A stretch of 64,000 nt of DNA from Candidatus Competibacter sp. (lineage in GTDB: Bacteria; Pseudomonadota; Gammaproteobacteria; Competibacterales; Competibacteraceae): the NCBI GenBank assembly GCA_029624815.1, contig JARSSH010000021.1, forward strand, positions 1-64,000, given 5' to 3'. The notes beneath the pieces were generated by a model that did not search any database, was not told the DNA's origin, and saw nothing but the letters and a program-made list of their open reading frames with translations. Numbering within the stretch: position 1 is the first letter of the stretch; each line of letters starts with the position of its first letter. Below are positions 19,423-31,705 of this stretch, in pieces. Made by a program: the position numbers and the translations under genes.

Positions 19423-19893
19423 GTGAACTTCAATGCCACGCTTATTGGGCAGATGATCACGTTCGGCCTTCTGGTGCTGTTTACCATGAAGTATGTATGG
19501 CCGCCGATCATTCAGGCCATGCAGGAGCGCCAGAAGCGCATCGCCGATGGCTTGGCCTCCGCCGAGCGCGGGGTCCACGAGCAGGAACTGGCTCAGGCCA
19601 AGGCCGCGCAGACGCTTAAGGAAGCCAAGCAGCAAGCCGCCGACATCGTCGCCCAGGCTAACAAGCGCGCCAACGAAATCATCGAGCAATCGAAACTGGA
19701 TGCCCGCGCCGAGGGCAATCGCCAGCTTGTCGCCGCCCAGGCGGAGATCGAGCAGGAGGTCAACCGCGCCCGCGAGCAGCTCCGCGGTCAAGTCGTCAAT
19801 CTCGCCGTCGCCGGCGCCGGCAAGATTCTCAAGCGCGAGGTTGACGAAGCGGCTAACGCCGCCATGCTGGATGACCTGGTCGCGCAGCTCTAA
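19423..19893 (+). CDS. atpF: F-type ATP synthase subunit b
   Basis: The peripheral stalk subunit: one N-terminal membrane helix (LIGQMITFGLLVLFTMKYVW) followed by a long Ala/Glu/Lys-rich coiled coil, 156 residues in all. The start is the GTG at 19423 behind gaggaggtaacc, one of the strongest ribosome-binding sequences in the window. A single b gene is present, so the stalk would be a b2 homodimer. Confidence 0.96.
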   Translation: MNFNATLIGQMITFGLLVLFTMKYVWPPIIQAMQERQKRIADGLASAERGVHEQELAQAKAAQTLKEAKQQAADIVAQANKRANEIIEQSKLDARAEGNRQLVAAQAEIEQEVNRAREQLRGQVVNLAVAGAGKILKREVDEAANAAMLDDLVAQL

Positions 19894-19910
19894 CCACACG
19901 GACCACGCCA

Positions 19911-20483
19911 ATGGCTGAAACGACACCCGTCGTCCGACCCACCACCGCCGCTCGGCCTTACGCCCGAGCCGCGTTCGAGGACGCTCAAGCGGCGCAAGAA
20001 CTGCCTCTTTGGTCCGAGCTTTTACAGGTGACCGCCGCCATCGCGGCCGATCCCGCGCTGTACCGTCTGCTGGGGCCCTGGAACCCCGCGCTACGCGGCG
20101 AGCAGAAAGCCGATTTGGTCGGGGGGCTATGCCGCGACATCCGCGGAGCGGAGGCGCCGGACGCATTTATCACTTTCCTTAAGGTGCTGGCAGAGAATCA
20201 TCGCCTGCACCAACTTCCCAGTATCGCCGTCCTGTTCGAGCGACTGCGCGCGGAGGCGGAAAGCACCGTTCACGCCGAACTCGTCAGCGCCGCCGCCGTG
20301 ACCGCCGCCCAGCGCAAGATCGTGATCAAGGCGCTCAAGGCGAGATTCAAGCGCGACATTGTGCTGAACTGCAAGCAGGACGAGTCGCTGATCGCGGGCG
20401 CGGTGATTCGGGTCGGCGATCTGGTGATCGACGGTTCGGCGCGCGGCCGGCTGGACAAACTCGCCACGGCCTTAAGCCAGTAG
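19911..20483 (+). CDS. atpH: F-type ATP synthase subunit delta
   Basis: This subunit connects the F1 head to the b dimer. The 190 residues start with TAARPYARAAFEDAQA, the helix that binds the alpha N-terminus. They end with the conserved VIRVGDLVIDGSARGRLDKLATAL. It lies between atpF and atpA in the standard order. The first dozen residues form an extra tail before the conserved start. Confidence 0.95.
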   Translation: MAETTPVVRPTTAARPYARAAFEDAQAAQELPLWSELLQVTAAIAADPALYRLLGPWNPALRGEQKADLVGGLCRDIRGAEAPDAFITFLKVLAENHRLHQLPSIAVLFERLRAEAESTVHAELVSAAAVTAAQRKIVIKALKARFKRDIVLNCKQDESLIAGAVIRVGDLVIDGSARGRLDKLATALSQ

Positions 20484-20498
20484 GGGGAAAACCGTTTT

Positions 20499-22055
<1,557 letters not shown>

Positions 22056-22067
22056 ACGGGGTGCAGC

Positions 22068-24381
<2,314 letters not shown>

Positions 24382-24453
24382 TGGGGTGGCGGTCCGGAGC
24401 GGCGTATCGTCTCCGGAACCGCGCTCCATTCGCAATCGACAAGAGGACGCACC

Positions 24454-24882
24454 ATGGCCATGACACTGCACGTCGATATCGTCAGCGCGGAGAAAGAGTT
24501 GTTCTCCGGACCCGTCGAGATGGTGACCGCGCCGGGTGAATTGGGCGAGTTGGGCATTTTGCCGCGCCACAGTCAGTTGCTGACGCGGCTGAAACCCGGC
24601 CAGGTTCGAGTTCGTCTGCAGGGCGGCGACGAGCAACTGTTCTATGTTTCGGGCGGGCTGCTGGAAGTGCAACCGAACTTGGTGACCATTCTGTCCGATA
24701 CGGCCGAACGGGCCAAGGATCTGGATGAAGCCGCCGCGCTATCCGCCAAGCAGCGCGCCGAGCAGGTGATCGCCGATAGCCGGAGTGAGTTCGAGTTTGC
24801 CAGGGCCAAGGTCGAACTGGCCGAAGCAATCGCTCAACTGCAGACTATCGCGAAGATGCGCAAGCAGCGCAAATCGAGTTAA
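24454..24882 (+). CDS. atpC: F-type ATP synthase subunit epsilon
   Basis: The epsilon subunit regulates ATP hydrolysis and links gamma to the c-ring. Its 142 residues begin with [20 protein letters not shown], include [19 protein letters not shown] and [11 protein letters not shown], and end in a basic helical tail. It is the last gene of the operon and is followed by an intrinsic terminator. Confidence 0.96.
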   Translation: MAMTLHVDIVSAEKELFSGPVEMVTAPGELGELGILPRHSQLLTRLKPGQVRVRLQGGDEQLFYVSGGLLEVQPNLVTILSDTAERAKDLDEAAALSAKQRAEQVIADSRSEFEFARAKVELAEAIAQLQTIAKMRKQRKSS

Positions 24883-24917
24883 TTCCGGCTAACAATAACA
24901 ATAAGTTTGACCCCCTG

Positions 24918-24949
24918 GGCCGTGACGCTGTCACGGCCTTTTTGTTTTT
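24918..24949 (+). terminator. Intrinsic terminator of the atp operon
   Basis: A perfect 9-bp stem, ggccgtgac/gtcacggcc, with a gct loop, followed by tttttgttttt. It sits 36 bp past the atpC stop and ends the operon before glmU. Confidence 0.92.
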
Positions 24950-25057
24950 GGTTCGCCAATGGGTGGCTCCACCGCCGACGCGGCAGCCGGAACTGGCGAT
25001 CTTGGGGGCGACCTTCGCTACAATAGCCAGCACCAAGTTCATCAGAGGCTACCCGTC

Positions 25058-26434
25058 ATGCAGCAGCTTTCGGTCGTGATCCTTGCCGCCGGCAAGGGTA
25101 AGCGCATGGTTTCGGATTTACCCAAGGTGTTGCACACGGTGGGCGGCAAACCCTTGCTGGGCCATGTATTGGCCACGGCGAGCGGCTTGGAGGCGGCTAC
25201 CCGGATCGTGGTGTACGGCCATGGCGGCGAGGCCGTCAAGACCGCCTGCGCGGGTGAAGCGGGAGTGATCTGGGTGGAGCAAGCCGAACAACTGGGCACG
25301 GGACATGCAATGGCGCAAGCGTTGCCGCTACTGGACGATGCCGGCGTGGTGCTGGTGCTGTACGGCGATGTTCCCCTGACCCGCCCCGAAACCCTGCGAC
25401 CGCTGGTGGACGCGGCCCGGCGCGGCCGGTTGGCGCTGCTGACGGTCGAATTGACCGACCCCGCCGGTTATGGTCGCATCGTTCGCGATGACACGGGACA
25501 GGTGCGGCGCATCGTCGAGGAAAAGGATGCCACTCCGGCGGAGCGCGCCCTGAGCGAGGTCAACACCGGGATTTTGGCGGCGCCCGCGGCGAAGTTGCGC
25601 GGCTGGGTGGCCGGTCTGGGTAACGATAATGCCCAGGGCGAGTATTATCTAACCGATGCGGTGGCTCTGGCGGTGCGCGACGACGTGCCGGTCGAGCCGT
25701 TCGCGGTGGCCGACCTGGCGGAGGTGCGGGGGGTCAACGATCGCCGGCAACTGGCGGAGTTGGAACGCTGCTATCAGGGGCGACAGGCCGAGGCTTTAAT
25801 GCGCGGTGGCGCGACCCTGCTGGACCCGGCGCGCGTGGATGTGCGCGGCGCGGTTGCCACCGGCCGGGATGTGGTGATCGACGCCAATGTCGTGTTCGAA
25901 GGCGCGGTGCGCCTGGGCGACCGGGTTCGGATCGGGCCGTTCTGCGTGTTGCGGGACGCGATCATCGGCGATGATGTCGAAGTCCTGTCGCATTGCTGGA
26001 TCGAGGGGGCGGAAGTGGGCGCCGGGGCGCAGATCGGACCTTTCGCGCGTTTGCGGCCCGAGACCCAACTGGCGGCGGGTGTGCATATCGGTAATTTCGT
26101 CGAAACCAAAAAGACCCGCATCGGTCCGGGTTCCAAGGTCAACCACCTGACCTACCTGGGCGATGCCGAGATCGGCACGCGGGTTAATGTCGGCGCGGGC
26201 ACCATCACCTGCAACTACGATGGGGCCAACAAGCACAAGACCCTGATCGGCGACGACGCGTTCATCGGCTCCAACAGCTCGCTGGTGGCGCCGGTGCGGA
26301 TCGGCCAGGGCGCCACCGTGGGCGCGGGGTCTTCGGTCAGCCGCGACGTGCCGGACGGTAGCCTGTGCCTAACTCGGGCCCCCCGCAAGGATGTGGCCAA
26401 CTGGCGGCGGCCGGTCAAGCCGAAAAAAGGCTAA
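25058..26434 (+). CDS. glmU: Bifunctional N-acetylglucosamine-1-phosphate uridyltransferase / glucosamine-1-phosphate acetyltransferase
   Basis: GlmU makes UDP-GlcNAc for peptidoglycan and lipopolysaccharide. Its C-terminal domain acetylates GlcN-1-P and its N-terminal domain uridylates the product. The start ATG at 25058 gives QQLSVVILAAGKGKRM, the nucleotide-binding loop. LGTGHAM, YGDVPL and EVNTGI follow. From about residue 250 come left-handed beta-helix hexapeptide repeats, with the catalytic histidine in SKVNHLTYLGDAEIG and the motif NVGAGTITCNYDG. The length is 458 residues. ctacaatag just upstream may be its -10, with no good -35. Confidence 0.96.
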   Translation: MQQLSVVILAAGKGKRMVSDLPKVLHTVGGKPLLGHVLATASGLEAATRIVVYGHGGEAVKTACAGEAGVIWVEQAEQLGTGHAMAQALPLLDDAGVVLVLYGDVPLTRPETLRPLVDAARRGRLALLTVELTDPAGYGRIVRDDTGQVRRIVEEKDATPAERALSEVNTGILAAPAAKLRGWVAGLGNDNAQGEYYLTDAVALAVRDDVPVEPFAVADLAEVRGVNDRRQLAELERCYQGRQAEALMRGGATLLDPARVDVRGAVATGRDVVIDANVVFEGAVRLGDRVRIGPFCVLRDAIIGDDVEVLSHCWIEGAEVGAGAQIGPFARLRPETQLAAGVHIGNFVETKKTRIGPGSKVNHLTYLGDAEIGTRVNVGAGTITCNYDGANKHKTLIGDDAFIGSNSSLVAPVRIGQGATVGAGSSVSRDVPDGSLCLTRAPRKDVANWRRPVKPKKG

Positions 26435-26476
26435 ACTACCCTCTTCCCTTCGATTTCGCACCCTGGACGAGCCGCC

Positions 26477-27874
26477 ATGGTCAAGACCCGCTTCGCTCCC
26501 AGTCCCACCGGCTACCTGCATATCGGCGGCGCCCGCACCGCCCTGTTTTCCTGGCTGTACGCCCGCCGGCATGGCGGTCCCTTCGTGCTACGCATCGAGG
26601 ATACCGACCTGGAACGCTCGACCCCGGAGGCGGTGAACGCCATTCTTGAGGGCATGAGCTGGTTGGGGCTGGATTACGACGAGGGGCCGTTCTACCAGAC
26701 CCAGCGTTTCGATCGCTACCGGGAGGTGTTGCGACAGTTGCTGCGCGAGGGCAAAGCCTACTATTGCTATTGTACCCGGGAGGAATTGGAGGCGCTGCGC
26801 ACCGAGCAGATGGCGCACAAGGCCAAACCACGCTACGACGGTCGTCACCGCGACTATCGGGGGGCGCCGCGCGAGGGTGTGGAACCGGTGGTGCGATTCA
26901 AGAACCCGCTTGACGGTGAGGTGGTGGTCGAGGATCTGATCCGCGGCAATATCGTGTTCCAGAACGCCGAACTCGACGATCTGATCATCGCCCGCGCCGA
27001 CGGTACGCCGACCTACAACTTCTGCGTGGTGGTGGACGATATGGACATGGGCATCACTCATGTCATTCGCGGCGACGACCACATCAACAACTCGCCCCGG
27101 CAAATCAACATCCTCAAAGCCTTGGGCGCCACGGCGCCGCGATACGGCCATGTGCCAATGATTCTCGGGCCGGATGGTCAGAAGCTGTCCAAGCGCCACG
27201 GCGCCGCCAGCGTGATGGAGTACCGCGACATGGGCTATCTGCCGGAAGCGGTGCTGAACTATCTGGTGCGGCTGGGCTGGTCGCACGGCGATCAGGAAAT
27301 TTTCTCGCTGGACGAGATGAGCGAACTTTTCGATCTCGATGGCTGCAACAAGGCGCCTTCGGCGATCAACCCTTCCAAGCTGATCTGGCTCAACAAGCAT
27401 TATCTGAAGACCTTGGATCCGATCCATGTCGCCCGTCATTTAAGCTGGCATATGGGCCAGTTGGGCATCGATCCCAGCGAGGGACCGCAACTGGCCGACG
27501 TGGTTCAGGCATTCGCCGAGCGCTCCGACACCTTGCACGACATGGCCCAGGCCGCGATTTTTCTCTACCGGGAGTTCGACCGGTACGACGTCAAGGCGGC
27601 GGGCAAGCATCTGACCGCCGCCGCCGGGGAGCCATTGCGGTGCTTGCGCGAGGCGTTGTCGGCGCTGTCGGAGTGGCGGGCTGGACCGATCCACGAGGCG
27701 GTGAAAGCGGTGGCCGAGGCAGGTGGATTGGCGTTGGGCAAAGTGGCGCAGCCGCTGCGAGTGGCGGTATCGGGTATGGCGGTTTCGCCGCCGATCGACG
27801 TGACGCTGGAGTTGCTGGGCCGGCGCCGGAGTCTGACTCGCATCGAGCGGGCGCTGGCGTTTATCGAGGGTTGA
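26477..27874 (+). CDS. gltX: Glutamyl-tRNA synthetase
   Basis: A class I aminoacyl-tRNA synthetase of 465 residues that charges tRNA-Glu. The HIGH-type motif is [15 protein letters not shown] at the N-terminus, and the KMSKS-type motif is [10 protein letters not shown] near residue 237. CYCTREEL and the anticodon-binding helical domain in the C-terminal third are also present. Its stop codon lies inside the -35 box of the promoter for the two tRNA genes, one of which is its own substrate. Confidence 0.96.
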   Translation: MVKTRFAPSPTGYLHIGGARTALFSWLYARRHGGPFVLRIEDTDLERSTPEAVNAILEGMSWLGLDYDEGPFYQTQRFDRYREVLRQLLREGKAYYCYCTREELEALRTEQMAHKAKPRYDGRHRDYRGAPREGVEPVVRFKNPLDGEVVVEDLIRGNIVFQNAELDDLIIARADGTPTYNFCVVVDDMDMGITHVIRGDDHINNSPRQINILKALGATAPRYGHVPMILGPDGQKLSKRHGAASVMEYRDMGYLPEAVLNYLVRLGWSHGDQEIFSLDEMSELFDLDGCNKAPSAINPSKLIWLNKHYLKTLDPIHVARHLSWHMGQLGIDPSEGPQLADVVQAFAERSDTLHDMAQAAIFLYREFDRYDVKAAGKHLTAAAGEPLRCLREALSALSEWRAGPIHEAVKAVAEAGGLALGKVAQPLRVAVSGMAVSPPIDVTLELLGRRRSLTRIERALAFIEG

Positions 27875-27899
27875 CAGGGTAAGGGAAGTGCTTTAAAGT
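27871..27899 (+). promoter_or_regulatory. Promoter of the tRNA-Ala/tRNA-Glu genes
   Basis: A perfect ttgaca (27871-27876) is followed after 17 bp by taaagt (27894-27899), 18 bp upstream of tRNA-Ala. The gltX stop codon tga is part of the -35 box. Confidence 0.7.
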
Positions 27900-27917
27900 T
27901 CGCGACCTTAGCCGATT

Positions 27918-27993
27918 GGGGCCATAGCTCAGCTGGGAGAGCGCCTGCATGGCATGCAGGAGGTCGGCGGTTCGATCCCGCCTGGCTCCACCA
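27918..27993 (+). tRNA. tRNA-Ala (GGC)
   Basis: A complete 76-nt cloverleaf. The acceptor arm ggggcca pairs with tggctcc, the anticodon stem cctgc/gcagg encloses the loop atggcat, and the T arm carries ggttcgatccc. The encoded 3' end is acca. The anticodon is ggc, reading GCC/GCU alanine codons. Confidence 0.97.
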
Positions 27994-28035
27994 TCATTAT
28001 CCGCCACATCTTTCATCGGCGGCTGCTTTTTATCT

Positions 28036-28111
28036 GTCCCCATCGTCTAGAGGCCAAGGACACCGCCCTTTCACGGCGGTAACAGGGGTTCGAATCCCCT
28101 TGGGGACGCCA
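28036..28111 (+). tRNA. tRNA-Glu (TTC)
   Basis: A complete 76-nt cloverleaf. The acceptor gtcccca pairs with tggggac, the anticodon stem ccgcc/ggcgg encloses ctttcac, and the T arm is ggggttcgaatcccc. The encoded 3' end is gcca. The anticodon ttc reads GAA/GAG. It lies 43 bp after tRNA-Ala and is probably cotranscribed with it. Confidence 0.97.
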
Positions 28112-28321
28112 GATCTCATCCAGTAGACATCGCGCCGATCCGGAATCGATTCTGAATGCATTTGCCGGTTCGCCGCCGCTTTGACTTCGAACCGGCGTTC
28201 TTGCGGTTGCGCGAGTTCGCCTGATCGAGATCGTTGGGGCAAACTCGGCTCTATTGAGGCACACCCTCTCGCATCCCATTCCCGCCCCTCAGTCGCCGTG
28301 TCATGAGTCCAGTTCTATAAA

Positions 28322-28708
28322 TCAGACCAGGATAATGGCATCGCTGTAGGATGCGACCCGTTCATCATGAGTGAGCAAGCGCATGGGCTCGGTCAGCGCC
28401 TGCGCCACCAGAAGGCGGTCAAAGGGGTCTTGGTGATGCGGGGCGAGCTGTTCGACCGCCACCGCATGCTCGGCCTCGATCGGAAGGATGCCGTAGCCGG
28501 CTTGTCGAAAATAGCCCAGCGCATCTTCTCCCGAAACAGGCATGGCGCCTCGTCCCAGGCTGTGCTTGATGGCGATTTCCCAGAGACTAGCCGTGCTTAC
28601 CCAGAGGCGCGAACGCGCGCCCAGCAGTATGTCCCGGGCCTTGAGGGAAAGTCGTGGGCTGTCCGTGATGGCCCACAATGCGACGTGGGTATCGAGGAGC
28701 ACGTTCAA
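28322..28708 (-). CDS. PIN-domain toxin, VapC-like
   Basis: A predicted ribonuclease toxin of 128 residues. The acidic metal ligands of the PIN fold are visible: Asp in VLLDTHVALW, Glu in ASLWEIAIK and Asp in QDPFDRLLVAQAL, with LLTHDE near the end. The start is a TTG at 28708 that overlaps the antitoxin stop (TTGA). The antitoxin is therefore translated first and the toxin is coupled to it at a weak start, a common way to limit toxin yield. The RNA target is unknown. Confidence 0.88.
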   Translation of the reverse strand: MNVLLDTHVALWAITDSPRLSLKARDILLGARSRLWVSTASLWEIAIKHSLGRGAMPVSGEDALGYFRQAGYGILPIEAEHAVAVEQLAPHHQDPFDRLLVAQALTEPMRLLTHDERVASYSDAIILV

Positions 28709-28953
28709 CGGCTTGGTTCCCCAAGAAACAGACGGGCGACTTGCTCGCTGTCGGCGTCGATGTCGTCCGGCACGACGAAAGCGCCTTTAGCGACGCCAAG
28801 GCGTGGCCCAGCCGGGGATGTGGATATCGGCACGAGCCTGGCGGCGGGTTTGCCGTTTCGGGCGATGATGATTTCTCGCTCTTCGCCGTGCTCGACGGCT
28901 TCGACCAAGCGGGACAAGTTGGATTTCGCCTGAAGCATGTTCACGGTGTGCAT
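28705..28953 (-). CDS. Antitoxin, Phd/YefM family
   Basis: A small DNA-binding antitoxin of about 82 residues from the ATG at 28953 (MHTVNMLQAKSNLSRLVEAV). The N-terminal Phd/YefM fold is visible through EREIIIARNGKPAARLVPI, and the C-terminal tail that wraps the toxin ends in EQVARLFLGEPSR. An upstream in-frame TTG at 28998 would add 15 residues; neither start has a strong ribosome-binding site. It should neutralise the downstream PIN toxin and repress the operon. Confidence 0.85.
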   Translation of the reverse strand: MHTVNMLQAKSNLSRLVEAVEHGEEREIIIARNGKPAARLVPISTSPAGPRLGVAKGAFVVPDDIDADSEQVARLFLGEPSR

Positions 28954-29129
28954 GTGATTTGCTTGGTCTGGTCTGGCTAAGTGCTTAACATACTCCAAGG
29001 TTGAATGGCTTGCAACTGTCTATACCGGTTACCGTTCGTCGCGAAAATCGAACCGCTCGTCCCGACGCTCCATACGGTTGATCACAACTAAACTTATAAG
29101 TAAACAATGCTAAAAGGGTCATGTAGGCC

Positions 29130-29675
29130 ATGAACAGAAGATCAGGGTTTACCCTCGTTGAATTGATCATCACAGTTGCCTTGGCGGCGATCATCGTGAC
29201 GATCGGCATACCTTCGTTTCGGACAGCCATTCTTAACAACTCCCGCACCGCTCAAGTGAACGAGTTTATTGGTGTTCTCAATTTTGTACGTTCCGAGGCG
29301 ACCAAGCGTGGTATGAGAGTTACAATCTGTCGTAGATTGAATGACACTACCTGTGCTATCGATACCACAAGTATCTGGGAAAATGGATGGATTGTTTTTG
29401 TCGATCAAAATGAGGATAGCGTAATCGGTGCTGGCGAGGAAATTCTCAAGGTTTATGGCGCTATCCCCAATAATTTTACCCTGCGTACTGGTGGATCATT
29501 CACACAGTCTGTAGCCTATCTACCTAGTGGTGTTAGTAGTAGTAACACTAATTTCGGTACAGATACTTTCAAGCTTTGTGATAGTCGGGGTGTTGATCAA
29601 GCTCGTTTTATTGCTATTAGTATAACCGGGCGGGCCAGAGTTAGGGAAAAAGTAACAGGGGATACTTGTCCATGA
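29130..29675 (+). CDS. fimT: Type IV minor pilin FimT/FimU (GspH-like)
   Basis: A prepilin of 181 residues. The class III leader MNRRSG is cut before FTLVELIITVALAAIIVTIG, leaving the conserved Glu5. The C-terminal half has the GspH/FimT pattern with the cysteine pair TICRR and TTCAID. It is the first gene of the minor pilin operon in the order known from Pseudomonas fimU-pilVWXY1-E. It is visibly richer in A and T than the neighbouring housekeeping genes. Its stop overlaps the pilV start (ATGA). Confidence 0.9.
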   Translation: MNRRSGFTLVELIITVALAAIIVTIGIPSFRTAILNNSRTAQVNEFIGVLNFVRSEATKRGMRVTICRRLNDTTCAIDTTSIWENGWIVFVDQNEDSVIGAGEEILKVYGAIPNNFTLRTGGSFTQSVAYLPSGVSSSNTNFGTDTFKLCDSRGVDQARFIAISITGRARVREKVTGDTCP

Positions 29676-30220
29676 ATAAGCTTGTCGGTAATTTTCAGCG
29701 GCGATTCTGCCTTGACGATGGATTTACCCTGCTCGAAGTTATGGTCGCGATGGTGGTGTTATCGGTAGGGTTGCTCAGTTTGGCGGGATTGCAGGTGGTC
29801 GGATTACGCACAGGCCACAGCTCCTACCTACGCACACAAGCAACAATCCAGTCTTACGACATTATTGACCGCATGCGTGCCAATGAATTTGGGGTAACGG
29901 GTGGTGATTATAACCAGCCTACCCAAACTGGATCAGCAGGTACTGAAGATACAAATTGCGAAACAGTGAACGGTTGTAGCACGGCATCCATGGCGGCACA
30001 TGATCTGTTTAGATGGAATCAGGCTATTGCTGATGTATTGCCGGGAGGGGTAGGTATAGTCTGTGTCGATAGCACTCCAGAGGATGGCGACCCCGCTGCT
30101 TCTGCCTGTAATATAGGCGCAGTAAACTCGGCAACGGCAACCTATGCGATCAAGATTTGGTGGACCGATGATCAAGCAGCCGGTACACAGCAACTCTTTG
30201 CGACGAGTTTCCGCCCATGA
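29672..30220 (+). CDS. pilV: Type IV minor pilin PilV
   Basis: A prepilin-type protein of 182 residues. The leader ends at DDG, and the mature helix begins FTLLEVMVAMVVLSVGLLSL with Glu5. LRTQATIQSYDIIDRMRAN is the typical PilV segment after the helix. The ATG at 29672 overlaps the fimT stop; a TTG at 29666 is possible but less likely. Minor pilins prime pilus assembly and place PilY1 at the tip. Confidence 0.9.
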   Translation: MNKLVGNFQRRFCLDDGFTLLEVMVAMVVLSVGLLSLAGLQVVGLRTGHSSYLRTQATIQSYDIIDRMRANEFGVTGGDYNQPTQTGSAGTEDTNCETVNGCSTASMAAHDLFRWNQAIADVLPGGVGIVCVDSTPEDGDPAASACNIGAVNSATATYAIKIWWTDDQAAGTQQLFATSFRP

Positions 30221-30972
30221 ATACCTCGATTCTAAAGCATCGCCAACATGGTATGACCTTGATTGAAATTATGGTCTCATTGGTTATTAGCCTGTTTTTA
30301 TTGACAGGATTATTGCAGATGTTTATCGCCACCCGGCAATCATCCAGAATTCAAGAAAATTTATCTCGTATTCAGGAAAATGGTCGATTTGGGATCGAGT
30401 ATATCAATCGCGTTGTTCGACAAGCAGGCTATCGTTCTAGAGCTACTATTTTAAACGGTGAGGCTTTTAAACATAAATTTAATGTCGACAGGGTTGAGGG
30501 TAGCAATGACAATGGAGTTAATAATAGCGATAATATTGTCGTTCGTTTCGAAGGTGAGAATCCAGGTCAAGGTGAAGTGAGGAATTGCCTGAACCAAGTG
30601 ATCACTTCACCTGCGATTTCAATTGATACCTTGAGCGTCAATACAGATGCTCAAGGCATTCTTAATCTCTACTGTCAAGTTATTACTCCGGCGGGGACAG
30701 CAGCGCAGCCCTCTCAGCCAGTCTTGGAAAACGTGGAGGATATGCAGATTCTTTATGGTGAAAGGAAAGGCGGTAATCTCGCTTATGTACCAGCGACGAA
30801 TGTACAAAATTGGGATAATGTTTTTAGTGCGCGAATTAGTCTCTTGTTAAGAACTGCTGAAAATAATTTAGTTGAGGCTCCTCAATCCTATACGATCAAT
30901 GGGATGACAATCACCCCGACTGATCGACGTTTGCGTCGCGTATTCACAACCACTGTTGCGCTGCGCAACTGA
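30217..30972 (+). CDS. pilW: Type IV minor pilin PilW
   Basis: A prepilin-type protein of 251 residues with HGMTLIEIMVSLVISLFLLTG at the N-terminus. In place of Phe1 it has Met, which occurs in PilW proteins. The body shows NGRFGIEYINRVVRQAGY, characteristic of PilW. It overlaps pilV by ATGA. Base composition is AT-rich as in the rest of the cluster. Confidence 0.9.
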   Translation: MNTSILKHRQHGMTLIEIMVSLVISLFLLTGLLQMFIATRQSSRIQENLSRIQENGRFGIEYINRVVRQAGYRSRATILNGEAFKHKFNVDRVEGSNDNGVNNSDNIVVRFEGENPGQGEVRNCLNQVITSPAISIDTLSVNTDAQGILNLYCQVITPAGTAAQPSQPVLENVEDMQILYGERKGGNLAYVPATNVQNWDNVFSARISLLLRTAENNLVEAPQSYTINGMTITPTDRRLRRVFTTTVALRN

Positions 30973-30989
30973 ACTGGCAGGATATTCAC

Positions 30990-31667
30990 ATGACTAATAA
31001 GCGATTTATGCTTAGAAAACACCAGACTGGGAGTGCCTTGATTATCGGGTTGACCATCTTGTTGTTGATGTTGATTCTCGGCACAGCCGGTATGCGGACT
31101 ACTCTCATGGAAGAAAGGATGACCGGTAATGCGCGCGACTATAACAATGCTTTTCAAGCAGGAGAGGTTGGTTTGATCGATGGAGAGCAGGATGTCATTA
31201 ACAAGGATCCCGTGACGAATCAAAAACTTTCCAAACAAGATTATTCGAAAAATGATTTTGCCACTGATTGCAATATTGGTAATACGAGTAGAGGGTTAGA
31301 TGGTTTGTGTTTGCCATCGACAGTATTGAATAAGCCAAGATGGTTATATGTCGATGATATTAATGGTGTTAAATTTGACTGGAATGCTGTGGCCAATAGT
31401 ATAAATGATCCATTGCCATACCGTGTATACGGCAAGCATACAAAAATTAATAATAGTGACCCTCTACCTTTGCCATCAGTTTCCAGGCAGCCCCGTTACA
31501 TTATCGAGTATCTGGGTGGCCTTGGTTCATTAGTCATTGGTAGAAATCCAACTGCGTTGACAAACTATTTTAGAGTGACGACCCAAGGCTATGGAATTGC
31601 AACGACTGACGATACAACTCCGTTACCCATCGCTCGGGTGATGTTGCAATCAATTTACGGAAAATGA
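30990..31667 (+). CDS. pilX: Type IV pilus assembly protein PilX
   Basis: A membrane-anchored minor pilin-like protein of 225 residues. It begins HQTGSALIIGLTILLLMLIL, the PilX N-terminal domain, followed by MRTTLMEERMTGNARDYNNAFQAGE, also typical. It lacks the classical Glu5 context, as other PilX proteins do. It lies between pilW and pilY1 in the expected order. Confidence 0.88.
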   Translation: MTNKRFMLRKHQTGSALIIGLTILLLMLILGTAGMRTTLMEERMTGNARDYNNAFQAGEVGLIDGEQDVINKDPVTNQKLSKQDYSKNDFATDCNIGNTSRGLDGLCLPSTVLNKPRWLYVDDINGVKFDWNAVANSINDPLPYRVYGKHTKINNSDPLPLPSVSRQPRYIIEYLGGLGSLVIGRNPTALTNYFRVTTQGYGIATTDDTTPLPIARVMLQSIYGK

Positions 31668-31705
31668 ATCCTTACGTGGATTCACTGAATTGAGGAGAAT
31701 GCTTC

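Noticed and set aside
28162-28191. ccggttcg/cgaaccgg foldback after tRNA-Glu as a terminator
   Set aside because: The stem is perfect but the loop is 14 nt and no T-run follows; it is not convincing as an intrinsic terminator.
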